DNA of 64,000 bases from an uncultured Lachnospiraceae bacterium (GTDB lineage: Bacteria; Bacillota; Clostridia; Lachnospirales; Lachnospiraceae): the NCBI GenBank assembly GCA_910578645.1, contig CAJTQI010000001.1, forward strand, positions 186,001-250,000. Reading direction: 5' to 3'. The translations under genes and the position numbers were made by a program. The notes under the pieces were generated by a model that searched no databases, was not told the origin of the DNA, and was given only the letters and a program-made list of their open reading frames with translations. Positions 16,146-25,298 of this stretch are shown here, piece after piece; within the stretch, counting starts at the first letter, position 1, and every line of letters starts with the position of its first letter.

Positions 16146-17144
16146 TTATACTCTCTTAAATATATAACTGAAAAGTTTTCCATATATATTTTCAAAAATT
16201 CTATAAATGATTTGCAGTTTTACATATACAAACTTTAAAAGCCGCATATGATTTGAAAATACTAATGTATATGCAGCACAATCCGCAGGGATAATAGTTA
16301 CTATTTTGAAAGCAGATTTCGGATGATTTATTATTTCATTTATTTCTTTTGTTATTTGTCCACATTTCTTCATATCTTCAAAGTGCTCTGCATCACACAA
16401 CCGAAACGGCAATGTATTAAAATATATATTTTGCCGATTCATAGGTTGATACCCTAAATAATGAATAATCTTAGCCTCACTGATATATTTAAGTCCGCAG
16501 TTAATCTGTACGTTCCATGTACCATCAAGTTCAAAAATAACACCTTTCATTCTTGCATTTGCCTCATTCAGTGAGACCTGGTCTATATCAATTTGTTTCT
16601 TCAGTGATTCTTTATATAAAAGATGCCACAAATCAAAAAATTGATACGCTGCTACACTATCGTTGACATAGATTACGCCACTGTTAAAATGTTTATCCTC
16701 AAATCCAGCTGCATAATTCATTTTCTTTGCATTACCTTGCAAAACTTTGTAAAGATAATGCTCCGAAATGGATACATGCTTATCAAGCACCATAGCTATA
16801 TCTGCATTCATGCTCTCGGCAATCTCCAAGCTATCTGCAATAACCGTGTCAGTATCTATAAAAAGAAATCTCCCACTTACAAGTCTTCTCATAGATGTTT
16901 TAAGCAGTCTCGAACGTACCTTTTGTGTAATCTTATCATCGTAATGTTCTGTTATCACCTTGGAAGCAATTTCTCTTACTTTTCCCCGAAACCCAACTAA
17001 CGTTTTTTCTGTCTGATTATCCGTTAATACGATTATTTCTGCTTTCGGGTTATACTTTTTTAGAGACAACATGGAAATAATACACTCTTCCAAATAATAA
17101 TCATCTTCTTTTGAGGTCAAAACATAGACAAATTTCATTTCCAC
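16146..17144 (-). CDS. Glycosyltransferase, GT8-like / GT-A fold
   Basis: A 332-residue protein beginning MEMKFVYVLTSKEDDYYLEE, with the metal-binding DxD motif in GRFLFIDTDTVIADSL and a later HFNSGVIYVNDS segment typical of GT8-type enzymes that use UDP-sugars. A C-terminal stretch with hydrophobic and basic residues may associate with the membrane. It should add one sugar to the lipid-linked EPS repeat unit on the cytoplasmic face. It lies seven bases after the EpsG-like polymerase. Donor and acceptor cannot be told. Medium confidence on family number, high on glycosyltransferase. Confidence 0.75.
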   Translation of the reverse strand: MEMKFVYVLTSKEDDYYLEECIISMLSLKKYNPKAEIIVLTDNQTEKTLVGFRGKVREIASKVITEHYDDKITQKVRSRLLKTSMRRLVSGRFLFIDTDTVIADSLEIAESMNADIAMVLDKHVSISEHYLYKVLQGNAKKMNYAAGFEDKHFNSGVIYVNDSVAAYQFFDLWHLLYKESLKKQIDIDQVSLNEANARMKGVIFELDGTWNVQINCGLKYISEAKIIHYLGYQPMNRQNIYFNTLPFRLCDAEHFEDMKKCGQITKEINEIINHPKSAFKIVTIIPADCAAYTLVFSNHMRLLKFVYVKLQIIYRIFENIYGKLFSYIFKRV

Positions 17145-17150
17145 CCCTTA

Positions 17151-18236
17151 CTATTGAAAAAATATTGAGCGATACGGAAATATCCCGGCAACATTCAAAT
17201 AAATTTGCAGAATATAAAAATGAACCATCAGCACTATACAAAGAAAACTGTCAGCAATTATCACATTGCCTGGTGTCTGTTTGACAGGAAATATATCTTT
17301 CCTGCCCAACATAATAATTAATAAATACTCTACATAATAAAATATTCTGTTCGCAAATGTTGATTTTGCACCAATAAAAACACCACACAAAGATAAACCC
17401 ACTATATAAAACCAAAAATCCGCTCCTGGTTTATGCCTCACCAATAAAAAAAGTGCCAATAGCGCACACAAACTATACAGCGCCAGATTACAAGATGAAA
17501 GACTGTACTCCCTATATAAATACTTAGAACTAACATATCCTCTGGGCAAAAAAGATAAATGAATAACTATAAAAGTAAAAATCTTGTCATAAAACAACTG
17601 CAAAAAGAATAACATCAACAGAAAGCATAATTTTATTTTATAGTTCAGCTTACGCTTATCCATTATATAGATTAAATAAATTCCTATACACACTACTGCC
17701 GAGTAATGAAATCCAATCGAGATAATCCAAAAAACAAAAGCAGTATTTTTTCTGCCTTGTAGTAATTTACTAAAAGCATATAAAACAATTGCCATAGCCA
17801 TAGCCTGTCTGGCAATATTTAAACTTTGCCCATAAAATATAAAAGAAAATGCAAGCACAGAGATATCAATATGAATATTGTCCTTTAAATTCCAAATCGC
17901 TGCATATGTAAAACCAACTATTATTAATTCATTGAAAAAGAAAACTGCCTGTAAACTGCCAAATAGTTTTGTTGCACAAAAAGTAATAATATAATACAAT
18001 AATTCCTTATTAATGGCTTTTAAATATACAAATATATTATCGGTCCTCTGGGCAATTAAAAAATATCTCTTCACATAAACCCCAACATCAATCCCAACCG
18101 TTTCTTCTCTCACCGCCGCCAACATAACCAATACAAGCCCTGACATGATGAAAAAAAACAATTGTAGGCTATTTTTGTGCTTTTTTGCAATATGGGCAAA
18201 TAAAAATACTACGGAAAACGCCAAAAAATATATCAT
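17151..18236 (-). CDS. EpsG family EPS polymerase (Wzy-like)
   Basis: A 361-residue membrane protein with about 10 helices. The motif RNDxxxDVGxY common in EpsG appears here as REETVGIDVGVYVKRYF near residue 42, followed by NIARQAMAMAIVLYAFSKLL and ISIGFHYSAVVCIGIYL (the conserved His-Tyr-Ser-Ala segment). EpsG/Wzy proteins join repeat units outside the membrane. The gene overlaps the GT4 gene upstream by four bases (18233-18236), so the two are translationally coupled. AT-rich, like the neighbouring flippase. Confidence 0.85.
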   Translation of the reverse strand: MIYFLAFSVVFLFAHIAKKHKNSLQLFFFIMSGLVLVMLAAVREETVGIDVGVYVKRYFLIAQRTDNIFVYLKAINKELLYYIITFCATKLFGSLQAVFFFNELIIVGFTYAAIWNLKDNIHIDISVLAFSFIFYGQSLNIARQAMAMAIVLYAFSKLLQGRKNTAFVFWIISIGFHYSAVVCIGIYLIYIMDKRKLNYKIKLCFLLMLFFLQLFYDKIFTFIVIHLSFLPRGYVSSKYLYREYSLSSCNLALYSLCALLALFLLVRHKPGADFWFYIVGLSLCGVFIGAKSTFANRIFYYVEYLLIIMLGRKDIFPVKQTPGNVIIADSFLCIVLMVHFYILQIYLNVAGIFPYRSIFFQ

Positions 18237-19300
18237 GGTTTACTCCTGAAATGATTTAACAATTTCTTTAAAAGTTCTGCTGATGACCGCCACGAATATC
18301 TCCCCAAAACACTATCTGCACTACCACTATCTACTACCAAACACTCATCTAAATCCACGTCATAATCTTCGGGGTCAATATATCCCACTGCTCCCCTGCA
18401 TATCTCATGCAAACACGTTATATCTGAACAAATAACTTTAGCGCCAACCGATAACGCCTCAAGCGGCGGAATCCCAAACCCCTCAAAGGTGGACGGAAAT
18501 AGAAATGCTTTACAATTTGCCATTAAGCTCTTAGCTACTCCATCCTTTACATACCCCACAAATTTAACATTGGAAGCCACTGAAAAATCTAACTTATGCG
18601 TAGCATTTTTCACTTTTCCGCCTGCAACCACAAACATCGAATCAGGATTTCTTCTTGCCACTTCTAAAATCCACTTGAAATTCTTACGCTCCTCCAGGCT
18701 TCCAATCGCAAAATAATATTGATGTGGTTTTATATCAGAAAATTTGTCAAATGCACTGTTGTCCTCTTTTATTCTCTCATAATGCTGCCAACCGTTTCCA
18801 ATAACGCTAATCCGGTTCGGATTCACTTTGTAAACCTCAGAAATCTGTCTTTTTGAAAAATTGCTGACAGTAATAATGGGCATCCCGCTCTTGGCAATTA
18901 CCCAATAATTCAACCTATGCCATAAACTTGAAAGGCGGCCATATAAATTTTTATAATGGCCTCGTAAAACTTTATACCCTATATCGTGTACGACCGTGAT
19001 ACCGGGTCTCAAAATCGGTGTTATATTACAAAAACCTATGCTGATTGCATGATTTTTTAGTAAGTAGCATAGCAATGATGTCTGTGTCCATAAAAGCCCT
19101 TTCACATTACCGTAATAAACCACCTTGATATTTTTAAATTTCCCATCTATATTCACATATCTGGGAACTACAATTTCAAATTCGTTCCGGGATATTATCT
19201 TATCTAATTCCATCAATATTTCATCCGCATATCTATATTGTCCGGTCAATCTCTGGGCGTATACTTGTCCGTCAAAAACATATTTATATTTCTTACCCAT
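18233..19300 (-). CDS. Glycosyltransferase family 4
   Basis: A 355-residue GT-B enzyme. Visible family signatures are VVHDIGYKVLRG in the N-terminal domain, ITVSNFSKRQISEVYKVNP, then YFAIGSLEERKNF and the C-terminal donor site FPSTFEGFGIPPLEALSVGA, which has the E-x7-E-type motif of GT4 retaining transferases. It builds the lipid-linked repeat unit using a nucleotide sugar. Start ATG (MGKKYKYVFDGQ) lies seven bases after the radical SAM gene. The acceptor is unknown. Confidence 0.9.
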   Translation of the reverse strand: MGKKYKYVFDGQVYAQRLTGQYRYADEILMELDKIISRNEFEIVVPRYVNIDGKFKNIKVVYYGNVKGLLWTQTSLLCYLLKNHAISIGFCNITPILRPGITVVHDIGYKVLRGHYKNLYGRLSSLWHRLNYWVIAKSGMPIITVSNFSKRQISEVYKVNPNRISVIGNGWQHYERIKEDNSAFDKFSDIKPHQYYFAIGSLEERKNFKWILEVARRNPDSMFVVAGGKVKNATHKLDFSVASNVKFVGYVKDGVAKSLMANCKAFLFPSTFEGFGIPPLEALSVGAKVICSDITCLHEICRGAVGYIDPEDYDVDLDECLVVDSGSADSVLGRYSWRSSAELLKKLLNHFRSKP

Positions 19301-19306
19301 CTGGTT

Positions 19307-20770
19307 CTATCCCCTCTTAAACAAAAACCTCCTAATCGATTTAAAAGCCTTAAGCGACCGTTTCAAGTCCTCCGGGTCCTTCAGCCCTACTCTTAACCGA
19401 TACAAAATATACCCAATCCGCAAATAGTATTTCTTCCTGGCATTATCACAAAATTCCACCATTTCTTCGCTACTTAGACCGGGTAAATCAAGCAGGCTGT
19501 TAATTGTACCGTCTTCCTTCACATAATCTGCATAACCGCCTTTTAAATAACCATTCTTTTTCGCCCATTCATACGCCTGCGTACCGGGAAAGGGCAGTAA
19601 AGGATAAAACTGCGCGGTATCCGTATTTAACTTCAGCGCAAGTTTAAATGTCTCTTGCATTGTCTCTTTGGTTTCTCCATTGTTTCCAACCATATAGCAT
19701 GCATGGACCATTAATCCTGCCTTTTTGGCATTTCTGATATATTCCTCCACCTGGGCAACCGTGGTTCCTTTCCTGATATTGTTAAGTATCTGCTGATTAC
19801 TGCTTTCAATCCCGGGAATAATCAGATGGCATCCTGCCTGCCTCATCTTCCTCATTGTCTCATAGTCTAAATTCACTCTCGCATTGCACAGCCATCTCAG
19901 CCTTTTGTGAAGTCCTTTTTGAATAAGCATTTCACATATCGCAATCACACGTTCTTTTTTCGCCGTAAAGGTATCATCTTCAAAGACTACTTCCTTCACA
20001 TCAGGAAAATTATGTGCAATATACTCAAATTCTGCCACTACATTCTCAGGAGACCTTAGACGATACTTATGTCCATGCATTGTCTGAGGATAAACACAGA
20101 AATTACATCTTGCCATACATCCCCTGCCAGAGAAAATCTGGATTTCGGGAAAAGCCGCCGGTGCAAAGAAATAGTCTTCCGGCACCAAATATTTCTTAAT
20201 AAATTGAGCCGCAAAAGGAATTTCATCTAATTCTTCGATATATGGCATATCTGCCGTAGAACAAACCTTCCCATCTTTTCTGTATGTAATTCCTCTCACA
20301 CTGCTAAAATCTTCACCGTTTTTTATTGCCCTTGCAAAGTCTCGCACGATATAGTCAAATTCATGCCTTGCAATTGCGTCAACGCTTTCGCTGACACACA
20401 ACGTCTCTTCCGGCAATGCAGACGGATGTGTTCCCACCAGTATTATTTTTGCGTCCGGAAAATTCTTTTTAAGATTTTGGGAAAAACCAATGTCGCTGTA
20501 AATAGATGGTGTACTTGTATCAAGCACAAACAGTTTTGTATCAGCACCATTTGTTTCGATAAAATCAAGGCTCTTTTTCTCATCAAACAATTTCGCCGGC
20601 GCATCGAGGAATCCAACTTCAAATCCATCCTTCTCACACACTGCCGCCGCATAAATCAGCCATAGCGGATAATACAAAGCTCCGCTTCTTGTTATAGCAG
20701 GACTGCGGTTTTCTCTTGAAAATTTCCCGTATTCAGCCTTAAATGGCGGATTCACAAAAAATATCTTCAT
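19307..20770 (-). CDS. B12-binding domain radical SAM protein
   Basis: A 487-residue protein. The N-terminus (MKIFFVNPPFKAEYG, then ILVGTHPSALPEETL) fits a cobalamin-binding Rossmann domain. The radical SAM core begins with the 4Fe-4S motif GRGCMARCNFC, followed by FEDDTFTAKKERV and GIESSNQQILNNIRKGTT, typical of this superfamily. Such enzymes do methylations or ring rearrangements with S-adenosylmethionine. In an EPS operon it may modify a sugar or the lipid carrier, which is inference. Start MKIFFVNPPF was chosen for its SD (GAGAGAGGC) and domain boundary; it overlaps the 5' neighbour's end by 19-20 codon positions less than the longer start would. Confidence 0.88.
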   Translation of the reverse strand: MKIFFVNPPFKAEYGKFSRENRSPAITRSGALYYPLWLIYAAAVCEKDGFEVGFLDAPAKLFDEKKSLDFIETNGADTKLFVLDTSTPSIYSDIGFSQNLKKNFPDAKIILVGTHPSALPEETLCVSESVDAIARHEFDYIVRDFARAIKNGEDFSSVRGITYRKDGKVCSTADMPYIEELDEIPFAAQFIKKYLVPEDYFFAPAAFPEIQIFSGRGCMARCNFCVYPQTMHGHKYRLRSPENVVAEFEYIAHNFPDVKEVVFEDDTFTAKKERVIAICEMLIQKGLHKRLRWLCNARVNLDYETMRKMRQAGCHLIIPGIESSNQQILNNIRKGTTVAQVEEYIRNAKKAGLMVHACYMVGNNGETKETMQETFKLALKLNTDTAQFYPLLPFPGTQAYEWAKKNGYLKGGYADYVKEDGTINSLLDLPGLSSEEMVEFCDNARKKYYLRIGYILYRLRVGLKDPEDLKRSLKAFKSIRRFLFKRG

Positions 20771-20787
20771 GTGGAGCCTCTCTCTGC

Positions 20788-21843
20788 TTACCTGCTTTGG
20801 CGTAGTCGATAGAATAAAACAGGATACTTTACTTTTACAAAGTAAATACATCTCATTACGGTATAAATAAGCACTGTACTTCGGGTTTTAAAAAGCAAAT
20901 GCAAGATTTTCATTTTCAAAGACTTAGGGAGCGCATATGCCAACGCATATCTTGTATCCTCATCCCACACCATCTTTCTAATCTCACATACAATCTTGCG
21001 GGTGTCTAAATCACTATGGAATACATTTTCGGCAGCGCCTGCCACGCGGTCAAAGTGCTCCCTGGAGACATATTCTCTTGCTGCCGAATCATAGTTATCC
21101 CACTCCTTAAAAAAAGCACGGAGCCGTTTAAACTCCTCTTTTCTGATTTGTAACATATTAGGGCGGTACACTTCCGTAGCCCCGCCTCTTCCTCCACGCA
21201 TATAATGATAAAAACAATCCTGTGTCACATACGCTGTCTGTATATGACGCAAATATTTTCTTATAAAATCCCTGTCTTCATTAAATTCTTTTCCTTCAGG
21301 AAATAAAATCTCATTTTCTCTTATAATTTCTAATGCAAACAGTTTGTTCCAAACATTATACATAAGAGAGGAATCCCACAGAAAAACCATTGCTCTTTTC
21401 AGCTCGGCTTCCGACTTTATTTCAAACGATGGTACTTTTTGTTCCATGCTTTCCATGGTCTGGTTATCTTTACTTATGCATGGTATATCAAAATAATAGC
21501 CAGCAATCACAAGCTGCACCATATAACGCTGCGCTATGCCAACCATCTTTTCTAACATCTGCGGTTCCGCGTAGTCATCGGAATCAGCAAAAAATATATA
21601 TTTTCCCTTGGCTTTCTTTATACCGTAGTTTCTGGCTGCCGACACACCGCGGTTTTCGCAGTGATAAACCGTAATTTTATCATCCTCTTGTGCACACGAG
21701 TCGCACAAAAGAGCTGTTTCCGAATCAGAGCCATCATCCACTAGTATAATTTCAATATTTGAATATGATTGATGAATAAGGCTGTCCACACATTTTTTTA
21801 TATACTTTCCTGTGTTGTATACAGGCACTATAATAGAAACCAT
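20788..21843 (-). CDS. Glycosyltransferase family 2
   Basis: A 351-residue GT-A enzyme. The start MVSIIVPVYNTGKYIKKCVD is the classic GT2 opening, followed by IILVDDGSDSETALLCD and GVSAARNYGIKKAKGKYIFF, ADSDDYAEPQMLEKM with the DxD-type metal site. It transfers a sugar to the lipid-linked repeat in the cytoplasm. The ATG at 21843 has GGGAG 11 bases upstream; an in-frame TTG six codons earlier was rejected because it lies within that SD. It is separated from galE by a 170-base gap holding a dispersed repeat, the only sizable gap in the operon. Confidence 0.9.
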   Translation of the reverse strand: MVSIIVPVYNTGKYIKKCVDSLIHQSYSNIEIILVDDGSDSETALLCDSCAQEDDKITVYHCENRGVSAARNYGIKKAKGKYIFFADSDDYAEPQMLEKMVGIAQRYMVQLVIAGYYFDIPCISKDNQTMESMEQKVPSFEIKSEAELKRAMVFLWDSSLMYNVWNKLFALEIIRENEILFPEGKEFNEDRDFIRKYLRHIQTAYVTQDCFYHYMRGGRGGATEVYRPNMLQIRKEEFKRLRAFFKEWDNYDSAAREYVSREHFDRVAGAAENVFHSDLDTRKIVCEIRKMVWDEDTRYALAYALPKSLKMKILHLLFKTRSTVLIYTVMRCIYFVKVKYPVLFYRLRQSR

Positions 21844-21904
21844 TGTGCTAAAAACTCCCAATATAAGATAATTACATATCTCCGCTTTTCATATTCATTC
21901 CATT

Positions 21905-21933
21905 CCGTGAATTTCCGGCGAAATGCCAAAATA
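21905..21933. repeat. 29-base dispersed repeat, copy 2
   Basis: Matches 12268-12296 at 27 of 29 positions. It lies in the gap between galE and the GT2 gene. Confidence 0.6.
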
Positions 21934-22016
21934 ATATCAAACAATACATTATATTGGAATTTTGCTTGCTCTTTCGCAAAAAGCCGCTCTGACATAGAGA
22001 TAAGACTATGCACAAA

Positions 22017-22991
22017 TCAATACTCCGCCTTCTCATGCCATCTCCAGGCATGTTCCACAATCGCATGAATATCCCCATAAACAGGTTTCCATCCCAACAC
22101 GCGGGCGGCTTTCTCACTGCTTCCCACCAGTATAGCCGGGTCGCCGGCCCTCCTGTCTGCCAATGTAACCTTAAACGTCCTGCCCGTCACTCTCTTAACT
22201 GCCTCTATTACTTCCAGGACAGAAACCCCCTGTGCATTGCCCAGGTTAAAGAAATCGCTTTCCCCTCCCTGTTCCAGATAATGCAACGCCAATAAATGTG
22301 CCGTAGCCAGGTCATATACATGGATATAATCCCTGACACAACTACCATCCGGCGTGTCATAGTCGGTGCCAAACACTTTAATCTCCTCCCGGCTGCCGGC
22401 TGCGGCATCCAGCACAAGAGGAATGATGTGAGTTTCCGGCTGATGGCTCTCCCCTATTTCTCCTTCCGGGTCTGCCCCTGCGGCATTGAAATAACGTAAT
22501 ACCACAAACTGCAGTCCATATGCATGATGATAATCCCGGAATATTTTTTCCACGATAAGTTTCGTCATGCCATAAGGATTAATAGGATTTTGGGCCATGT
22601 CTTCCGTAAGAGGCAGACACACAGGTTCCCCATAGGTAGCACATGTGGATGAAAAAATAATCTTCCGACAGCCATACTTACGCATCACTTTCAATAAATT
22701 CAGCGTATTCACCACATTATTATCATAATATTTTTCCGGCTCTGCAACGCTCTCTCCCACATATGCATATGCGGCAAAATGGAAAACCGCCTCGATAGGG
22801 TATTTCCGAAACACATTTTCTATGTCTTCTAGGTTTCTCAAGTCACCTTGTTCAAAATACCCCCACTTGACAGCTTCCTTATGCCCATAAACAAGGTTGT
22901 CAAACACAACCGTCTCATATCCTTGCCTGTGTAACTGTTTGTTAACATGGGAACCGATATACCCTGCTCCTCCACAGATTAAAATTGCCAT
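22017..22991 (-). CDS. galE: UDP-glucose 4-epimerase
   Basis: A 324-residue extended SDR. The NAD motif is CGGAGYIGSHV, the catalytic set is SSTCATYGEP plus NPINPYGMTKLIVEKI (Tyr-x-x-x-Lys), and GDYDTPDGSCVRDYIHVYDL-type sequence follows as TDYDTPDGSCVRDYIHV. It interconverts UDP-glucose and UDP-galactose (or the N-acetyl forms) and so supplies galactose-type donors. The ATG of MAILICGGAGYIG was chosen over an upstream GTG because AGGGTGAG sits four bases before it. It follows the priming sugar transferase by about ten bases. Confidence 0.95.
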   Translation of the reverse strand: MAILICGGAGYIGSHVNKQLHRQGYETVVFDNLVYGHKEAVKWGYFEQGDLRNLEDIENVFRKYPIEAVFHFAAYAYVGESVAEPEKYYDNNVVNTLNLLKVMRKYGCRKIIFSSTCATYGEPVCLPLTEDMAQNPINPYGMTKLIVEKIFRDYHHAYGLQFVVLRYFNAAGADPEGEIGESHQPETHIIPLVLDAAAGSREEIKVFGTDYDTPDGSCVRDYIHVYDLATAHLLALHYLEQGGESDFFNLGNAQGVSVLEVIEAVKRVTGRTFKVTLADRRAGDPAILVGSSEKAARVLGWKPVYGDIHAIVEHAWRWHEKAEY

Positions 22992-23001
22992 TGCACTCAC
23001 C

Positions 23002-23712
23002 CTAATATGCTGCTTTACCCGTCACAGTAAAGACAAATGTTTTGAAAATCAGACCCAAATCCATCAGGAGTCCCCTTTTCCGGGCATACTCAACATCCAT
23101 CTGCATCCTTGCTTCAAAATCTACCGATGCCCTGTTTGAAATCTGCCATATACAAGTAAGCCCCTGGGGAACAGCGTATCGTTCTATGTATCTGTCACCA
23201 TATTTCTTTTGTTCATCCACATATTCATAGACAGGTAAAGGTCTGGGGCCAACCAGGCTCATATCGCCTTTTAGTATATTAATCAATTGCGGAAGTTCAT
23301 CTATATTGAACTTCCGGATTACTTTACCAACTTTTGTAATTCTTGGGTCATCCTGCAGTTTAAATGAGACTTCCTCACACCCGTATTTTTCTCTGAGACT
23401 TTCATGGACCTTCTCGGCATTCTTATGCATACTTCTGAATTTATATATTTCAAATTCCCTGCCATTCTTCCCGATGCGCTTCTGCATATACAGCACCGGA
23501 CCACCATCTTCCATTGTTATCGCAAGCGCCGTTCCGGCAAAGACTGCAGACAGGACAACAATCCCCGACAAGGAAACTGCCACATCCAGTATCCTTTTTA
23601 CCGCCCTGTACAGCACTTTCCCCTCCAACAGTTCTTTACCGGAATCAGGTTTACTAATTTGTAACATTGGTTTTTCTATGGCAGAGGCATTCAGCATAAT
23701 ATCTTCACTCAT
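23002..23712 (-). CDS. Undecaprenyl-phosphate sugar-1-phosphate transferase (priming enzyme)
   Basis: A 236-residue protein of the WcaJ/bacterial sugar transferase family, short form with one N-terminal membrane segment (LSGIVVLSAVFAGTALAI). Motifs: KRIGKNGREFEIYKFRSMH, KVGKVIRKFNIDELPQLINI (the essential Asp-Glu) and MSLVGPRPLPVYEYV. It starts EPS repeat synthesis by moving a sugar-1-phosphate onto undecaprenyl phosphate. Start set at MSEDIMLNAS with GGAG seven bases before; the frame is open a further 33 codons. It follows the small secreted protein by about 125 bases. Confidence 0.9.
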   Translation of the reverse strand: MSEDIMLNASAIEKPMLQISKPDSGKELLEGKVLYRAVKRILDVAVSLSGIVVLSAVFAGTALAITMEDGGPVLYMQKRIGKNGREFEIYKFRSMHKNAEKVHESLREKYGCEEVSFKLQDDPRITKVGKVIRKFNIDELPQLINILKGDMSLVGPRPLPVYEYVDEQKKYGDRYIERYAVPQGLTCIWQISNRASVDFEARMQMDVEYARKRGLLMDLGLIFKTFVFTVTGKAAY

Positions 23713-23838
23713 CTCGTCACTCCAAACCCTGTTTACCATCAATGCCATCGCACCAAACGACGGCATTCCCATACAGCATCCAACCGCAGATATATACTCC
23801 CAAATAAACACCGCGGTTCAAAAACTTATACGGTACCT

Positions 23839-24444
23839 TTACTCTACAGGCGCCACTACCACCGGAACCTCAATAAAGGCCAGAGTTCCAAGGGATGTCA
23901 TATCCACAACCACATGGTCTTCCCTAATCTCTGACACGGTAAGCTCCACCCACTGTCCGTTAACCAACTGGTATACTTTAATGTTCTGCCCTGCCTTGAT
24001 TCCTTTCAGGTAGAAGTTTACCGTCGCGGTATTAAATCCTGTAATAGATGCTTTTATCTGCGCCACATTTAAGATTGTTCCACCTAACGCAACCGCCTGG
24101 TTTTTTGCCAGATTTACGTTCTCTTTTGCGGGCTTCAAGACAGAAAAAGTCTGATTGCTGGGCACACCGTTAATGATGACATGTCCGCCCTGTCCAAGAG
24201 GTACTACATTCTCGATACCCGGTACTTCCGTTACGGCATTGTTCATATACTCACCTATGGTCTTATTCTCATCCGCCGCTGCTTTCGCCACGCTGTGGGG
24301 CACGGAAGATGCCGTGACGGCAGATACCGACGATGCAGACGAAGAAGCCGTGCTGTATGACTGTGCCGTTGGACTTGTCGCTGCCAAGACAGGCATAGAT
24401 ACCACCATAGCGCCCGCCAGTGTCAATGCTAACATTTTTTTCAT
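23839..24444 (-). CDS. Secreted protein of unknown function in EPS operon
   Basis: A 201-residue protein with a clean signal peptide (MKKMLALTLAGAMVVSMPVLAA, cleavage near residue 22), then a Ser/Ala/Thr-rich linker to residue about 50. The globular part contains GQGGHVIINGVPSNQTFSVL and ATVNFYLKGIKAGQNIKVYQ and looks beta-rich. There is no LPxTG-like sorting signal or C-terminal hydrophobic tail. It is placed 50 bases after the sortase-like lipoprotein, so the two may work together outside the membrane. I do not recognise the family. SD AGGAGG precedes the ATG. Confidence 0.75.
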   Translation of the reverse strand: MKKMLALTLAGAMVVSMPVLAATSPTAQSYSTASSSASSVSAVTASSVPHSVAKAAADENKTIGEYMNNAVTEVPGIENVVPLGQGGHVIINGVPSNQTFSVLKPAKENVNLAKNQAVALGGTILNVAQIKASITGFNTATVNFYLKGIKAGQNIKVYQLVNGQWVELTVSEIREDHVVVDMTSLGTLAFIEVPVVVAPVE

Positions 24445-24494
24445 TATTAATTCCTCCTTTTCCCGGTTTGCCGGGTATTCCTAAATAGAAAACT

Positions 24495-25298
24495 CTATTC
24501 GGCTACAATTCTGTCAATGGTTCCCGCCGCATCCTCCGTCAGGATTGCAAGAACTACAAACTGCCTGTCGACATCTTTTTTCTGTACAGTCAGGGTGATA
24601 AGAAAATGATAAGGTGTGACGCCTTCCCATCCCTCACGTATATTCATAGTCATTTCCCTGGTCCCGTACAAATCATCCAAAAACTGCTGACAGCCATCCA
24701 GATATGTGAAATCATAGCTTCGCAGCAGGCTCGTATTCTCTCTTTCATAGGCGGCAAATATTTCATAAGTTAAGACGTTGCCGTCCAAATATAAATATGC
24801 AGTTTCATGCTTATCAAAAAAATCACGCTCTGCAAACTGGTACAAATCGGCAAAAGGCCCGTCGCCGTCTTCCCCTACGCTGCCATGAAGCACGGTGTTA
24901 AAGTCACACATGCTCGTCAGATTGGCAAGCTCGATATAGACGGCTCCATTTACATCCTCTTGTCCATATGCGTTATGGGTTTCGTAGTAATCATCTGCCT
25001 GCACGCTCTGTAATACCGGACAATCTATTTCCGTACCCGGAATATACAGCCATGCGAAAATATCGGCATTTTCCTCTTGTAGCGCCCCGAAATCAATATG
25101 GGCGTCTTCGGCGCTTTCACCGGAAATTCCGGTCCCTGCGTCTTGCGCTTCTTCTTGTGCTTTTCCGACATCTGCCTTGTCTATATCAGATGCTGTCTCT
25201 CCCTGCCCGCAGCCTGCCAATGTAAACGCTGTCAAAGCAAGAATACTACCCATTATTACATATAGTTTTCTCAATATACGTCCTCTTGCCTGTCTCAT
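24495..25298 (-). CDS. Class B sortase-like lipoprotein with degenerate active site
   Basis: A 267-residue protein. A signal sequence ends with the lipobox LAGC (Cys30), so it should be a lipoprotein. Residues 75-255 align by eye with class B sortases: WLYIPGTEIDCPVLQ, DDYYETHNAYGQEDVNGAVY, DFNTVLHGSVGEDGDGPFAD and FDKHETAYLYL. Active sortases have YGH(N) and TLxTC followed by R(Y/F)VV. Here these read LHGS (137-140), ITLTVQ (234-239) and DRQFVV, so the Cys is missing, the His is replaced by Ser, and the Arg is shifted one place. Transpeptidase activity is therefore unlikely; a binding or scaffold role is inference. It overlaps the LCP gene end by four bases. Confidence 0.8.
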   Translation of the reverse strand: MRQARGRILRKLYVIMGSILALTAFTLAGCGQGETASDIDKADVGKAQEEAQDAGTGISGESAEDAHIDFGALQEENADIFAWLYIPGTEIDCPVLQSVQADDYYETHNAYGQEDVNGAVYIELANLTSMCDFNTVLHGSVGEDGDGPFADLYQFAERDFFDKHETAYLYLDGNVLTYEIFAAYERENTSLLRSYDFTYLDGCQQFLDDLYGTREMTMNIREGWEGVTPYHFLITLTVQKKDVDRQFVVLAILTEDAAGTIDRIVAE

